Assembly: GCF_022605165.1 (NCBI RefSeq)
Contig: NC_063075.1
Span: 1,798,001-1,862,000 of the forward strand
Reading direction: 5' to 3'
Length of the DNA stretch: 64,000 nucleotides
From: Purpureocillium takamizusanense
Lineage: Eukaryota; Ascomycota; Sordariomycetes; Hypocreales; Ophiocordycipitaceae
A program made the position numbers and the translations under genes. This document shows, piece by piece, positions 10,049-21,672 of the stretch (positions are counted from its first letter, which is position 1; each line of letters opens with the position of its first letter). The notes under the pieces were generated by a model, which worked only from the letters and a program-made list of their open reading frames with translations, had not been told where the DNA came from and did not search any database.

Positions 10049-11779
10049 GGTGGCAGATGCTGACGTCGGGTTGGGCGACGGCACGCGCGCGCACCTGCTT
10101 GTGCGGCAGACGCTCTCTTGTATGATTATGGCTTTTCCTTGCGCTGGCTGCAGGCCGCTTGTGCTGCAGCTCCCATGGGCTGCAGGCTGATGGTTGGTCG
10201 CCCGAGGTAGGAAGTGTGGTGGCGTGCGGGCGGGACACGTGTGGTGACTCGAGTCGGGCAGCGTTGATGTCGCAAGAACAGGAGCTGGTAAGACCGGAAG
10301 CCAATTGATGGCGAGGCGACCGGCAGGAAGGAAATGTCGCGCGGGTAGTGAATCGCTGCTGCGACAATAATGGTCGGGAAAAGGCGACGGGGGAAGGGGG
10401 ACAATAGAACCGCCCTGGCCGACGTTGATGGTATGAGGGAGGACTCGGAAGGGGCGCGACAGCTGCAGTTGGTGAAACTTCACCCGAGATAAGTCGTCAC
10501 CTAACCAGGATGCCAACACCAGATCAGGTAGGTCAGGGAGTCGATGGATGGCTGCAGAGGGACGGCCTGGTCGACGCTTTGGATGCAAGGTCAGCGCTGT
10601 TGGAGGGTCGGGCTGAGGCACGAGTGGGTGCTGGCCGTCGAGGCAGCGTGCAAGGACGCTTGCGGTGCATGGTCAGAGAATTGCTTGTTGGCTTGGCCAA
10701 GGGGTGCTGGAACAAGCGTCCTTCGGTGGGTTACCGATGCTCCGTCTCCTCGTTTGTCGGGTACCCCACGCCACCCACCCACTCCACGGAAGAGGGGGGC
10801 GGCACACCCTTGCTGACCATGCTTGAGGTGCCATCCATGGATGCCATGCCAGGCGGGCCAGCAGTGGAGGGCGGCAGCTGGCACCCCGCTAGAACCCTCC
10901 TGGAACGGCGGGGTCGCCAGGCGGGCGGCAGCTCACCGGGAAAGATAAGAGTCGCTCCGCACGTACCTGACGACGGACCAGCATTCGCGCAGCAGCTCTG
11001 GAAACACTTGTATTGAGCACGCAGATTCCTTGACCAAGAATTTTGGGAGTGAAAGCCAATCATGGAAGCCTGGCATCGAACACGGCCCCGAGACGGACCG
11101 CCACTTCACTCGTCTTCTTCTGCCGCAGGATCTGGCCATTGCTCTAAACTACCTTACGACAATGGCACAGGGCGCAGGCTGCGGCCCAAGTTTAACTTAA
11201 CAGAGAATAGAAAAATATCCATGATTTCCAGAGCCGAGGCCGTTTAGAAGAGCATGATGCCATTTGAGAGCTTGCTGACGGCAAGCATCATAGGTCGTAG
11301 TCGCACGGCTTCACCCAGAGCCCCAGTTTCTACTGTCACGTTATCAAGTGCATCTCCGACATTGACCGAATGTCTGGCATGACTAATAGCAAGAGCAAGT
11401 GGCTCAGCCGATATAGTCATCATTACAGGGACGGTATGTCAACGGCTGCCACAAGCATCGGCTTTCTGGGACCCATGAACGTCTCTAGTGCAGGAGGCGT
11501 TCGGTGCAGAAGGCAGATTGGTTGAGTCACGTGCTGACGGCCTGGTCGCCCCGCCGCCAGGCGCCGACGCGCATCAGTCAACTGACCGTGCCGAACGCAT
11601 TTCGGAGCTGTCGCCACTATTGCCAAACCCATCAACACATTTTCCGCACACACACGCTGGTAACCGGCCTTGCTCCTCTGTCACTTCGCATCACCCCCGA
11701 TTCCATCCACACATTACCATTCGTTCCTGACCGTATCAATAACACTTTTCCAGAGCCGCGCCTGGCCCTTTTGCTCGCC
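10049..11779. other. Long divergent intergenic region, TCO89-like / SPF30
   Basis: 1.73 kb between divergent starts, presumably promoters plus long 5' UTRs. GC-rich sequence leaves open frames on both strands (for example 10510-11016), but none has protein-like composition. A pyrimidine-rich stretch precedes the SPF30 start. No repeat or RNA gene was recognised. Confidence 0.45.
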
Positions 11780-12742
11780 ATGTCCTCCGTCGCAGAGATC
11801 GAGGTTGAAAAGAAGCAGTACCAGGAGCAGGTGGGGGAGCTCTCTCCTTGAGCATGTTTGCATAAATAAAGCTGACGTATCATAAAAGCTTGACATTGTC
11901 CGTGGCCAGCTTCGCGATGACCCCGACAATGCCGAGCTCAAGGCCTTGGAGGGCGAACTGAACGATGTCCTCGTCCTCTTAAACGAGAGCATCGCGGAGC
12001 TCCAACCCGCGAAGGCCAAATCGCCAGAGCCGGCAGCTGCTCCGGAACCGCCTAAGGCTGAGAAATGGTCTCGGGAGAATCATCCGGCCTTCAAAAATAC
12101 TGCTCCAGTCGCCGAGGAGAAAGAGGACGTTCTGGTGAATTACCAAGTAAACGACAGCGTTCTGGCCAAGTGGGTTTCGGGTGACCGAGCATTCTACCCT
12201 GCCAAGATCACTTCGATCACGGGGTCCTCTACCGCGCCCATATACATTGTCAAGTTCAAAAACTATGATACGACCGAGACGCTCCGATCCAAGGACCTGC
12301 GCCCCATCACGAACAAACGAAAGGCCGACGGCCCACCTGCCGCTGCAACCGCCTCTGCGGCCGCTGTTTCATCAGTGCCTGGACTCGTTTCGTCGGCCGA
12401 CGCAACCATGTATCCCCAAGCGAACAAGGACAACAACAATGATGGCGAAGCTGCAAAGCCACCGAAGCCAAAGAAGATCAAGGCGAAGAAGGAGCTTGAG
12501 GCCAGCAAGAACAAGTGGCAGGAATTTAACTCCAAGTCCAAGTTTGGCAAGACCAAAAAGAAAGAGAGCATGTTCCGTACGCCCGAAGGAATTCATGGGA
12601 GAGGTGAGACTGCAATCCCCGCTCTATTACAAAGCGCATTCTGACACGACAGGCAGTTGGCTTTACAGGTTCTGGACAGGCCATGCGCAAAGATCAGGCC
12701 CGCGTTCGTCCCCATTATGATGAGAATCAAGAGGTTGACTGA
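11780..12742 (+). CDS. Survival-motor-neuron-related splicing factor 30 (SPF30/SMNDC1)
   Basis: Tudor-domain protein needed for spliceosome assembly, binding symmetrically dimethylated arginine in Sm proteins in the nucleus. Three exons: 11780..11830, 11889..12603, 12657..12742; 283 residues. Splicing joins KKQYQEQ to LDIVRGQLRDD, restoring the N-terminal helical region. The Tudor domain spans about 103-158 (VLAKWVSGDRAFYPAKITSI, then YIVKFKNYDTTETL). The C-terminus has the family signature KNKWQEFNSKSKFGKTKKKE, and exon 3 supplies GFTGSGQAMRKDQARVR, which verifies the second intron (12604..12656). Intron 1 ends in AAG, a weak acceptor, but no better site keeps the frame. Confidence 0.9.
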
Positions 12743-13115
12743 TCACGTCATCGGGAACGCTGTACAAACACTCATGAGACCACATACCCGGCGTTGGAAG
12801 GTGTTGCACAGACTTTTGTTTCTGCCTGAAACCAGCATACCCTGACTGAAAGGGGCACGTACGTCAGGTTTACGAGGCGTTCATGGCATTTCAGTGGCAA
12901 GATCACTGATGTTCCAGGTCATTTGGCCGTTGGGAAATGGAGGCTGCGAGAATTTGGCTTTATGATACCACTTGCGCATTTCGTTGGTCATGGAACTTGT
13001 ACTTAGCTTCAGTAGAACCGTAAATTCTACGTGTGAAGCTAGAATCTCATATTTTGACTACGTTCACGAGACTACGTTTCCTCTGGTGCGGCTAGAGCTC
13101 GCGGCGGCAATGAGA
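12743..13115. other. Convergent 3' flanks, nothing recognised
   Basis: Between the converging stop codons of the SPF30 and IND1 genes; probably both 3' UTRs. Confidence 0.5.
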
Positions 13116-14220
13116 TTAACTAGGTTGAAGACCGACCTTGGGGCAGATTGCCCTGGCAATGTCTGTGAACGACGTTGCCCTGTCACTGCTTGGTTCTGAC
13201 ACGACAGTCGGTTTACCTCGCTCCCCATCATCGCCGATACTGGGGTGCAGAGGAATGTCTCCCAGAAAATCAATGTCGTGTTCCGTGCACAGACGCTTGA
13301 CCCTTTCGTTGGTGCCAAACACATTCGTGACCCCGTGACAATGGGGACATTTGAAGAGTGACATGTTCTGTACGAGACCGAGGATGCCGACATCGACTGC
13401 TTTGAACATATTGATGCCCTTAACAGCATCCTTTGTTGCGAGAGTATGCGGCGTTGTGACGATTACCGAACCTGCCTTGGGTCAGCATACTCTCCTTGTG
13501 CCAGTCGGCAGGGGTAGGTCTCACCATCCAAAATGACTTGCTGTGTTATCGTCAACTGCGTATCTCCGGTTCCGGGAGGTAGGTCAAGGACAAGAATATC
13601 GAGGCCACCCCAATCAACTTCATGAAGGAGTTGTTGTATTGCCTTCATAACCATCGGCCCTCGCCAGACCACAGGAGCATTCTCCCCCACCAAGTAGCCC
13701 ATAGACATTGTCTTGACTCCGTAATTCGTCAGTGGTACGAGCTGATTATCTATTGAACAGTCAGCGTATTGTGTGCAAAATGTGTAGGTTTCCACTTGCT
13801 GCTCGATAGCCTAGGTTCCCCCGACAAATTGAACAGTGTCGGTATTGACGGCCCGAAGATATCAGTATCCAGGATGCCAGCCCTGAAGCCCAACCTGGCG
13901 AAGGAGAGCGATAGGTTTGCTGCGAGGATATTGAGTCAGGCAGGTTGAGTATGAGAAGGAACAAGATTGCTTATGACATACCTGCGACAGTGCTCTTTCC
14001 AACGCCGCCTTTGGCTGATGAGACGGCTATGACCTTTTCTACGCCGGTGATCTTTCGTTTCTGGGGGCGTTTTTGCCAGGTCGGCGGCGTGCCAGATCGA
14101 GGGAGACCCTGTTTATGGTAAATGACAAGCCAAGAATGCTGACAGCATACTATTTACCAGCGGATTCTCATGATGGAGCGGTCGTAGCGCTTGGAAGAAA
14201 AGCCTCGACGTCGTCCGCAT
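13116..14220 (-). CDS. IND1: Mitochondrial Mrp/NBP35-type P-loop Fe-S assembly protein IND1 (NUBPL)
   Basis: Delivers Fe-S clusters for respiratory complex I assembly in the mitochondrial matrix. Five exons on the minus strand: 14158..14220, 13982..14108, 13800..13919, 13525..13749 and 13116..13471; 296 residues. Exon 1 encodes a presequence-like N-terminus. The deviant Walker A is [11 protein letters not shown] (51-61). Downstream blocks are [27 protein letters not shown] and the cluster-binding CPHC (220-223). The third intron (13750..13799) fits only with a GC donor (gcaagt) and AG acceptor; no GT site keeps the frame through [17 protein letters not shown]. The presequence and complex I link separate it from the cytosolic Nbp35/Cfd1 paralogues. 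Confidence 0.92.
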
Positions 14221-14643
14221 TGCATGTGCAAGTCCGCCAGGACTGTGACCACAGCTTGCTGAGACACAGTGCACTGGAGAGATGCTATCGTCAAGGCTAA
14301 TAGTATGTATCTCGCATCAATGACCAGATTCTTTTCTAGATGCAGCTCAGACTTGTGAAGTCTCGCGTTAAAGTCACTGGTGACTCGTTTCAGTAGCGAT
14401 GGCGCCCCGTCTGTCTTTTTGTTTGATGATGCTGTAGTAGTGAGCATGGCTTTGGACCCACTCAAAGTCACCTCCAGCATCCACAGCAACCTGGGAGGTC
14501 CGCTGGCAGGAGACGAATTCTGCCGGTAGCCACCGCCTAAAAGTTCAAGGGCCTAACTCACCTACGAAGCAGGTACTTGCGCCTGATCAGAAACTTTCCA
14601 ACGTGGGGCTTTGTGCGCCAGCTGGACAACATTCCGCAACGAA
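14221..14643. promoter_or_regulatory. Divergent promoter region, IND1 / BFR2
   Basis: The 423 bp between the divergent starts of IND1 and BFR2 must hold both promoters and 5' UTRs. Open frames here are not protein-like. No strong TATA motif was seen. Confidence 0.5.
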
Positions 14644-16376
14644 ATGGCCAAACTGAAGGGTCGGGCAAAGGACTTCGAAGATCCGGATGAGAAAGTTACC
14701 AAGGGCGAGTTACTTGGAAATTCATATGTATTCTACCCATTCACTAACGTGTATTTGTAGACTACGATCCGGAAGCCAACGAGCCAGACAGTGACAACAG
14801 CAGCGACAGCGGTGCCAGCGATGATCAGCATGCTGGCACTGAGCACTATGTTCCGGTTGGCAAGAGCAAGCTGAGGGAACGAGAAGGTGTATCTCTAGGG
14901 CCCCAATACAGTGGCTCTCGTGTCAGCCGATCGGCATTGGATGCCGCAAGCGAACAGGACGACAGCGAGGGCGAGAGCAGCGATGGTGACGAAAGCTATG
15001 ACGACCCCGAGACGGCAAATTTGTCGACAGACGAGCTGCAAGCCAGCGATTCGGAAATTGACAGCGAGAATGCGTTGGCGGAGTCTGACGCTGAGCGCTT
15101 CGGCAACTTCGTTTTTCGCGGGAGCTCCAAACCCGCGTCCTTGAAGTCTAAACATGGCAAACGACCCACCGCGGTCGATTTCATGTCTTCGGACGATGAT
15201 GAAGAGAGGGGCGGCGCAGCTGTAGAGGAGGACACAAGTGGCTCCGAGGTTTCCGAATCTGATGATGACGATATGGATGACGGCCTTGATGCCCTTGTCG
15301 ACGGCGGGGCCAGTTCCGATTCGGAAGACGATGGCTCTGCCGAACGGGACGGTGACCTACAGGATTCGGATGCGAGCGACGATGAAGGAGAAGCCGAAGA
15401 CGACGAGGTCGAAAGTGATTCTCGCGAAGGTCCCAGCAACGGAACGAGCAACACGAAACCGCACATGGCGGCGTTCTCCAAGCAGGCGGACGTCGAGAAG
15501 GGGCTTGCCATCCAGCAACAACGCAAGAGCTACGATTGCCTTTTAAACTTACGAATCAGGCTGCAAAAAGCTCTCATCGCGGCAAACACTCTGCCCACTC
15601 TCGCAGAGGATCTAGACGGGGCGTCGGAACCCTACGAGGCGGCGGAAGAAGCAGCTGTCAAGCTTTTGAACACCATCAGCACCCTCAGGGAAAATTTCGG
15701 CGTCAGAACGGGCGATAAGCGCAAGCGGGAACTCGACATTACCATGGACAGTGAGACGATCTGGAAGCAACTTCAAGATGAGGAAGCTACTGCCGTCCAA
15801 TTTCGGGAGGACCGACTGGAGAAGTGGTCGCGAAAGGTGCAGAGCGTCAACGTGACGCCGAGCGCACTGGGACAGAGGAACAAGTCACTCGTCAGTGCCT
15901 TGCAAGATCAGCTTGCCAACCCTGAGAGTCGCCTGCTCAAGCGAACCCGCGTTCCTCGGTCATGTGCGCCTGCGCAGGCGGCCAAGAAGATAGTGGAGGA
16001 CGAGGCTGTGTACGATGACGCAGACTTCTATCAGCTCCTGCTCAAGGAACTTGTGGACCAGCGCACCGTCGAAACGTCTTCGGCACAGACCAGCATGGTG
16101 CCGACAGTGATGCTGACGGCTGCCAAGGAGGCCAAGGTGCGCAAGCAAGTTGATCGCAAGGCAAGCAAGGGCCGCAAGATGCGTTTTACAGTCCACGAAA
16201 AGTTGCAGAATTTCATGGCCCCGGAAGACCGAACATCTTGGGAGGGTGATGCGATTGATCGTTTCTTCGGCACTCTGTTTGGTCGCAAGATGGAGTTGAA
16301 CGAGAACGAGAGCGAGGATGAAGAAATGGACGACTTGGACGCGGAAGAGGAGGGCCTGCGGCTTTTCAGGAACTAG
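14644..16376 (+). CDS. BFR2: Ribosome biogenesis protein BFR2 (AATF/Che-1 family)
   Basis: Nucleolar component of the small-subunit processome, needed for early 18S rRNA processing. Two exons (14644..14704, 14761..16376), 558 residues. Exon 1 encodes MAKLKGRAKDFEDPDEKVTK and joins to DYDPEANEPDSDN. The only in-frame junction uses a GC donor (gcgagt) at 14705 with AG at 14760. The N-terminal half has long acidic Ser/Asp/Glu tracts. The AATF leucine-rich core follows (YDCLLNLRIRLQKALIAANT), and the C-terminal TRAUB domain contains DADFYQLLLKELVDQR and RKGRKMRFTVHEKLQNF-like sequence (here KASKGRKMRFTVHEKLQNFM). Both conserved regions are intact. It is divergent from IND1. Confidence 0.92.
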
Positions 16377-17123
16377 GAAGCTCGAAACGAATGCGAGAGA
16401 TGGCGCCTGGTTGTGGTGACTGATTGCGCCGCTGAATTGTTGACTCTTTTGAACGCACGTAGCGCACTCCTTCGTATAGTCCAGTACCATGAGGTCCAGC
16501 ATGAAGTGCGTGGACACTCGGTACTCGCAAGTGCGAACTGGGTAGGTAGTACATAACTAGTACACTGTACTTTGTACTGTACAGGCGGTTTTCGTCGGCG
16601 TCGGCCGCTCGTAATATTAAAGGGAGTCCGCTCAACCAACGGGAACTGCTGTCGTCGCCCCACGGGGGTGGAGTTTTGGAGCTCATGGCCCAATCCGACT
16701 CGATCATTATTCAGCTCGAAGATGCCGTCCTGGCCATTGCTCGAGCGGCAATGCCTTCGCCAACAAGGACATTGTACAGTGTTGGACGCTTGTGCAGGCA
16801 CGGGGGCGGTGCGATCCCTTGTTGGTAAGTCCGTCCGTCCGTCCGTCATCAAGCACGATCGGGTTAGGCGTTGGTGGCGGCCAAGCTTTGAGTTTCCGAG
16901 CACGTCACGTGGTTGCTTCCTTCCGTTGATGCTGGGGTTAGGTTGGGGGTGAGTCGGAGGTGCACCTGTAGGTACCTACTAGGCAAGTAGGTACTAAGGA
17001 ACCGTGCTGTTGCTGGGCTGAGGGTGCCCTGGCATTTTGCGCCGTTCTCCTCCCCTTCCCACTCCCCTCTTGGTCGCAGCGTTCGGTCACGGAGCCCATC
17101 GTCCGTCTCATGGGCACGACGCC
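16377..17123. other. Promoter region of the first Zn2Cys6 gene
   Basis: Holds a TCCG tetranucleotide microsatellite at 16830-16847 and the perfect palindrome GTAGGTACCTAC at 16968-16979, followed by a related GTAGGTAC at 16987-16994. Several GTACTTTGTACTGTAC-type short repeats occur near 16560-16585. These could be regulatory sites of the downstream regulator, but this is not shown. Confidence 0.45.
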
Positions 17124-19882
17124 ATGGAGCAGATTGAGACGCAGGCTTCGGACCTGCGGTACCTCGTTCAGGCGGCTCCCGTTGCGCTCAGCGATTCCGC
17201 GAGTGTCTCGTACGAGACGCCGCAGCCGCGCCCGCAGCAGGGAAGCCCAGCGGATTCCGCGACATTCGGAGACAATTCCGCAGGCGGCGGTGGTCCCGGC
17301 GCCAACGGCGGCGCGAACAAGCGCAAGTCAGTCGACGATGGCCCGGGGTCCAGCCAGAAGCAGACACGGAGCAAGAGAAACAGGGTAAGTGCTCCCTTTT
17401 GATTGATAGCATCGACGCCGTAGCGCGATGGCATGAGCCTGTGATGGATGCTGCGCGCGCAGGCGTGGGCCTCCCTCCGCCCAACGTGTGCTGCTGCCCT
17501 TGTGCTACAGCAAAATCCCAGGTCCACCGTGTGACGCGGCACTCGGTGGCTCATTTCGTGTCTTTTGACCGCAGTCTCTCGAGTCTCGCGGAAACTCTAG
17601 TATCGCCGTCTGCAATATTTGAAACGTTCCGCTGACCTGGGCTCTCTTTGCCTTTAGTACATCTCGATAGCATGGTGAGTCACTGTCAAGACTCGGCGTC
17701 TTGCGCTCACGACTTCTAACACGCCCCTCCCCCCCGCAGCAATGAGTGTAAGCGACGGAAGATCAAGTGCAATGGCGAGACGCCGTGTCAGCGATGCGGA
17801 AATCTCAATCTCGCTTGTCTATACGCACCGAATTGCTGCTCTAGCAGTTTCAAGGACTCAGACGAATTCAAAAATGTCACATCACAGCTCAGCCGCCTCC
17901 AGGACGAGGTCAGCTGGCTCAACCAGACGATACGGACCTTGCAAGCCGACCCATCCCGACTTGCTGCTCCAAGTGAGCGCATGATGCCATCATCCAACTC
18001 GGCCATTGCTCTGTCACCTTCACAAAGTTCGACCTCGATGCAGCGACCCGACTTGTCATCGCACGGCAAATCAGGTGCCTTCCGAGGACCCACGAGCATG
18101 GCCTTTAGCCTGGATGTCGCCAATACTACCATTTCCAACATGGGCTACCGCGGCATCGACGAGGCCGACGATCAGGACCAGCAGTCGAGCGACGTCACCA
18201 TGCAGATGGGGAGTGCGCCGTATGACCCGTTGTTCGAGTTTGACAAGGACGAAATGGTCAGGCTCTGTCGTTTCCACGAGGATGAGATTGGAATCATGTA
18301 TCCCGTCCTCAACATCCACACCGTCATTGCCCACGCCAAGAACATTGCGCCCTTTTTGGAGTCTGCTAGGAACCAGCAACGACCCATGGAGACGATCAAC
18401 GACGAGAAGACGCTCCAACTCAAGATGGTCATGTGCTGTGCGCTCGTCGTGGAAAATCACGGGCACAGCGACAAAGCCAGCCGGTTGTACAACAGCATGG
18501 ATGCGATTGTGAACCGCAAACTGATGGCGGACGTAAGCGACATGGCCAATCTCCCACTGCTGTGTCTCTTGGCGGGCTATCGGTTCTTGTCCAGTGACGA
18601 GGTCCTCGCCTGGCGTGTCGTGGGTCAAGTCGTTAGACTCTGCGTGGAACTGGGCATCCATCAAAAAAGGGGATTGATGAAGATCCAGGACGAATCCGAG
18701 AGAAAGAATGCCCTCAACAGCTTTTGGTCCGCCTACGTTCTCGATAGAAGGTGGGGATTCGCAACTGGTCTACCGTTTACCCTACAAGATGACGATATCG
18801 ATCCACAGTTGCCATTCCCGGTGAGCAGCGGCCGTGCATTGTCTGACCGATGTTTGACGACTGACTCGTTCTAGGATGAATATCCCTTCCTCGTGGCTAT
18901 GATCACATACTCCAGGCTCGGCGCCAAAGTCTGGAGGCAAGTATCGCACTTCGGACCCGTATTAGCCCGTGAGCTGAGGCAAGAGGAGATTGACAACCTT
19001 GACCGCGAGATCCTGCAGTGGTACGACAGCGTTCCGGAAGAGGTCAAGGTGCGAAACTGGGACAAGGAGAAGCAGATGACATCGACCCCATCATATAATC
19101 TACAGCGCTTACGGATATGGACGTACTTGCGCTTGAATCAGGCAAGTGGCCCATACGACGTATGTTATGCGCGATACTGACCGTCAAAGATTCGCATCTG
19201 GCTCTACACCCCCATACTCCATAGTGCGACGAGCATTATGAGCAACCCGCAACAGGCGCAGCGAGTAGTTGACCTCGCCAAGGATACCATACAGTACCTC
19301 AATCATCTGAACAGCACGACGAATCTGTATCGCAGGGCCCAGGTCTTCTACCATCAATTTCTCACGTCAGCCATCTCCGTCGTATTTCTCGCATCGGTGC
19401 ACGCCCCCGTTCGCTTCAGCGCGGTCTGCCGAGAAGAGTTTTACATGGCGCTCGACTTGGTCAAGGACCTATCTGCCAAGAGTTGGGTGTCTAAACGCCT
19501 TTGGCGCACGATCAAGTCTCTCAAAGATGTCGCCCCGCGCTTCGGCCTGAATCCCGACGATGATCCACACTCAAACGCCGCCTTGGGGATGATTGGGCTT
19601 GCGCGAGGCCAATTCGACCCAAGCCCCGTTGCACAAACGCCGTTCCCGACCATTGGCATGCCCACGCCACAGCAGACGCAGGAAGTGCAAGTGGACCACA
19701 ACGGCAAGAAGATTCAGAGCGAGTTGTCGAGGATTTTTGAGGGCTACGTGGGCCTGAATGGCTTCCAGTATAACAACAATGATGGCCACGTGCCGACACA
19801 TGAGCTGGCCTCCCCCACTTCTGCCAACAGCATGTTCACCTCTGACGGGACCGTGTTCCCGCACCTCCGGGAGATGTTCTGA
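17124..19882 (+). CDS. Zn2Cys6 transcription factor with fungal-specific (PF04082-type) domain
   Basis: Five exons: 17124..17384, 17658..17674, 17740..18820, 18875..19141, 19190..19882; 772 residues. The zinc cluster is CNECKRRKIKCNGETPCQRC plus a sixth Cys, with Cys at 93, 96, 103, 109, 112 and 119. The first Cys codon is split between a 17-nt micro-exon and exon 3. A short coiled coil follows (about 133-160), the usual dimerisation element. The middle homology region includes VVGQVVRLCVELGIHQKR and NSFWSAYVLDRRWGFATGLP, typical of the fungal-specific domain. Intron 1 is unusually long (273 bp); intron 4 (19142..19189) has a consensus GC donor (AG|gcaagt). The protein should bind DNA in the nucleus; target genes are unknown. 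Confidence 0.9.
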
Positions 19883-20865
19883 GGAGGAACTGTACGTTGG
19901 AAGCTCTGTACTGACCTGATCAGCCTTGATTATTGAGCGAGATCGGCTGCTGGGTCTACTGGTTCTGTCGATACTTCCCGACGACTCCATCTATGGCGGG
20001 TCATTCTGTACACATATGGAACCTCTGAATATGAAGACAAATTGCTCGTCTATTCTCATGCCCTTGCTGACCCGAGTAACTGTGATGTACTGTCTGTTCA
20101 TGTCAGGCGCGGTGTTGTTGAGAGCTGTTAGCGAGGACAGCTCGAGACATGAAGCGAGCGAATACAAAAGACCCTCGAAGCATCCTGAAACTACTTTGAT
20201 GGGGCGTCCTCACTGATTCACCTTTCTTGTCGGCGAAACCTGGGATGTTGAAAAAGAATGCGACGAAATGCCCATTGCTTTGAGATTTACAGTTGCGAAA
20301 GCTCGCGCATGGTCATTCCACATCAAGTCTGGTACAACGATGATCCACACACTGTTGCCGTCGCATTCTTCTCAGGAAAGCTCGCAGCTTGCCTTTCTTT
20401 GTCCGTCAGTCATTTTCCGAACATGTCTAGTCTGGAGCCACATTGTCGCTTTGTCAGTGTTTGTTAGTCGCGAGCCGTTGACCCCTTTGAGCTGCAACTC
20501 AACACACGTCGTTGTTCACTGCCGCCAAAGGAAAGGCGCTGAGAGATTGAAACAAGGCTTCCAGAAAGGCAGTTGCATATCAACCCCGGCGAAGAAGGCT
20601 CTGAATCGATGCCTCGGTCTGTCGGCAGTACATATATGTGCTGGAGCAGTCATTCTGGCGCTGGACTGTCAAAGTTCGAAGTCCCTGGCACGATACAAAT
20701 CTCAAGCTAGCACGGTGGCCCTTGTGCCACTGCTGCGCGCGTGCCTCTTATTTACAATTCTGCTCAAAACGCATCGGGACTGAGAGCACACCATACTCGC
20801 GACCCAAGAGGCAGTAACACGACACCTCACAAACACTCTAGGGAATCAGGGATTCCCAAGTCACA
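19883..20865. other. Intergenic, nothing recognised
   Basis: About 980 bp between the first zinc-cluster gene and the cysteine-rich orphan. An open frame at 20268-20783 (+) lacks protein-like composition and was rejected. No repeat or RNA gene was seen. Confidence 0.45.
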
Positions 20866-21672
20866 ATGTGTTATCGACTCGTCTCGCACATGATGCGCTG
20901 CGACGTACGGCCCGTCATCTCCAACGGTCGTTCGAGGTTCGTGGACGGATACGCCGAGCCATCCACTTGCGCCTGCCCGCGGGACGCGCACATTAAGGGC
21001 TGGCTGCGTTGCGACAAGCACGGGTGCTGCCGCATGGCGGTTAAGATCCACCTCTGTGTCGACCCGGACTCGTGCCTCGGCCAGGTGACGTTCCACCGCT
21101 ACCGCCAGGTGCGCTGCGAGATCCGCAACCCCGCGACCAGGGCCACATGGCACGACAAGGAGTGGGAGGACGACGACCTGGCGGCGGTGGACGGGCTGCG
21201 ACTGCCCGTGGGCGGACAGGTTCCCGGCACGCGGCTGCCGTTCGAGTGCCCCCTTTTCCAGAACACGCTGGGGTCCCTCCTGCATGTTGGGCGCAGCATC
21301 GCCATGCTCGAGGACACGGTCGATCGAATGGTGGCCGACAACGGGCGCCTGACGGCGCTCATGGACGGACGACTTGCCGCCACCATGGAGTGGCGGGCGC
21401 CGCACAGGCCCAATCACGAACTGGCTTGGATGATTACGCTCGCCAACGGCGCGGTTGAGCGTGGCCTGGCGGAAAAGCAGCAGCTCATCGAAAGGTTTGG
21501 GAAGATTCGGGAGGAACTCGAGAAGCTGACCAGGTGGGGGGAGAGGGTGGTGACGGGACTGGACGATGCTCCCGACTGCGAGATGCTGAGCGAGAGCGAC
21601 GGCATGGAGGACGAGGAGTCTCAGGTCACCATGGGTCCGGACAGTTGCCAGAAGCACTTGATCATATCTTGA
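20866..21672 (+). CDS. Cysteine-rich protein of unknown function
   Basis: Single-exon frame of 268 residues from MCYRLVSHMMRCDVRP. The first 115 residues hold most cysteines, in clusters such as CACPRD, CDKHGCC and CVDPDSC, suggesting metal binding or disulfides, although there is no signal peptide. The second half is helical, with an acidic tail ending in SDGMEDEESQ. Third codon positions are strongly GC-biased, supporting true coding. The minus-strand frame across the same region (20827-21657) is its GC shadow. I do not recognise the family; its N-terminal pattern is reminiscent of lineage-specific hypothetical proteins of Hypocreales. Confidence 0.65.
   Translation: MCYRLVSHMMRCDVRPVISNGRSRFVDGYAEPSTCACPRDAHIKGWLRCDKHGCCRMAVKIHLCVDPDSCLGQVTFHRYRQVRCEIRNPATRATWHDKEWEDDDLAAVDGLRLPVGGQVPGTRLPFECPLFQNTLGSLLHVGRSIAMLEDTVDRMVADNGRLTALMDGRLAATMEWRAPHRPNHELAWMITLANGAVERGLAEKQQLIERFGKIREELEKLTRWGERVVTGLDDAPDCEMLSESDGMEDEESQVTMGPDSCQKHLIIS

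Noticed and set aside
10510..11016. 168-codon plus-strand frame upstream of the TCO89-like gene
   Set aside because: Low-complexity Gly/Arg composition, overlaps equally long frames on the other strand, and lies in a divergent promoter region.
20268..20783. 171-codon plus-strand frame
   Set aside because: No protein-like pattern or codon bias; sits between genes in ordinary intergenic DNA.
20827..21657. 276-codon minus-strand frame
   Set aside because: Antisense shadow of the cysteine-rich gene, caused by high third-position GC.
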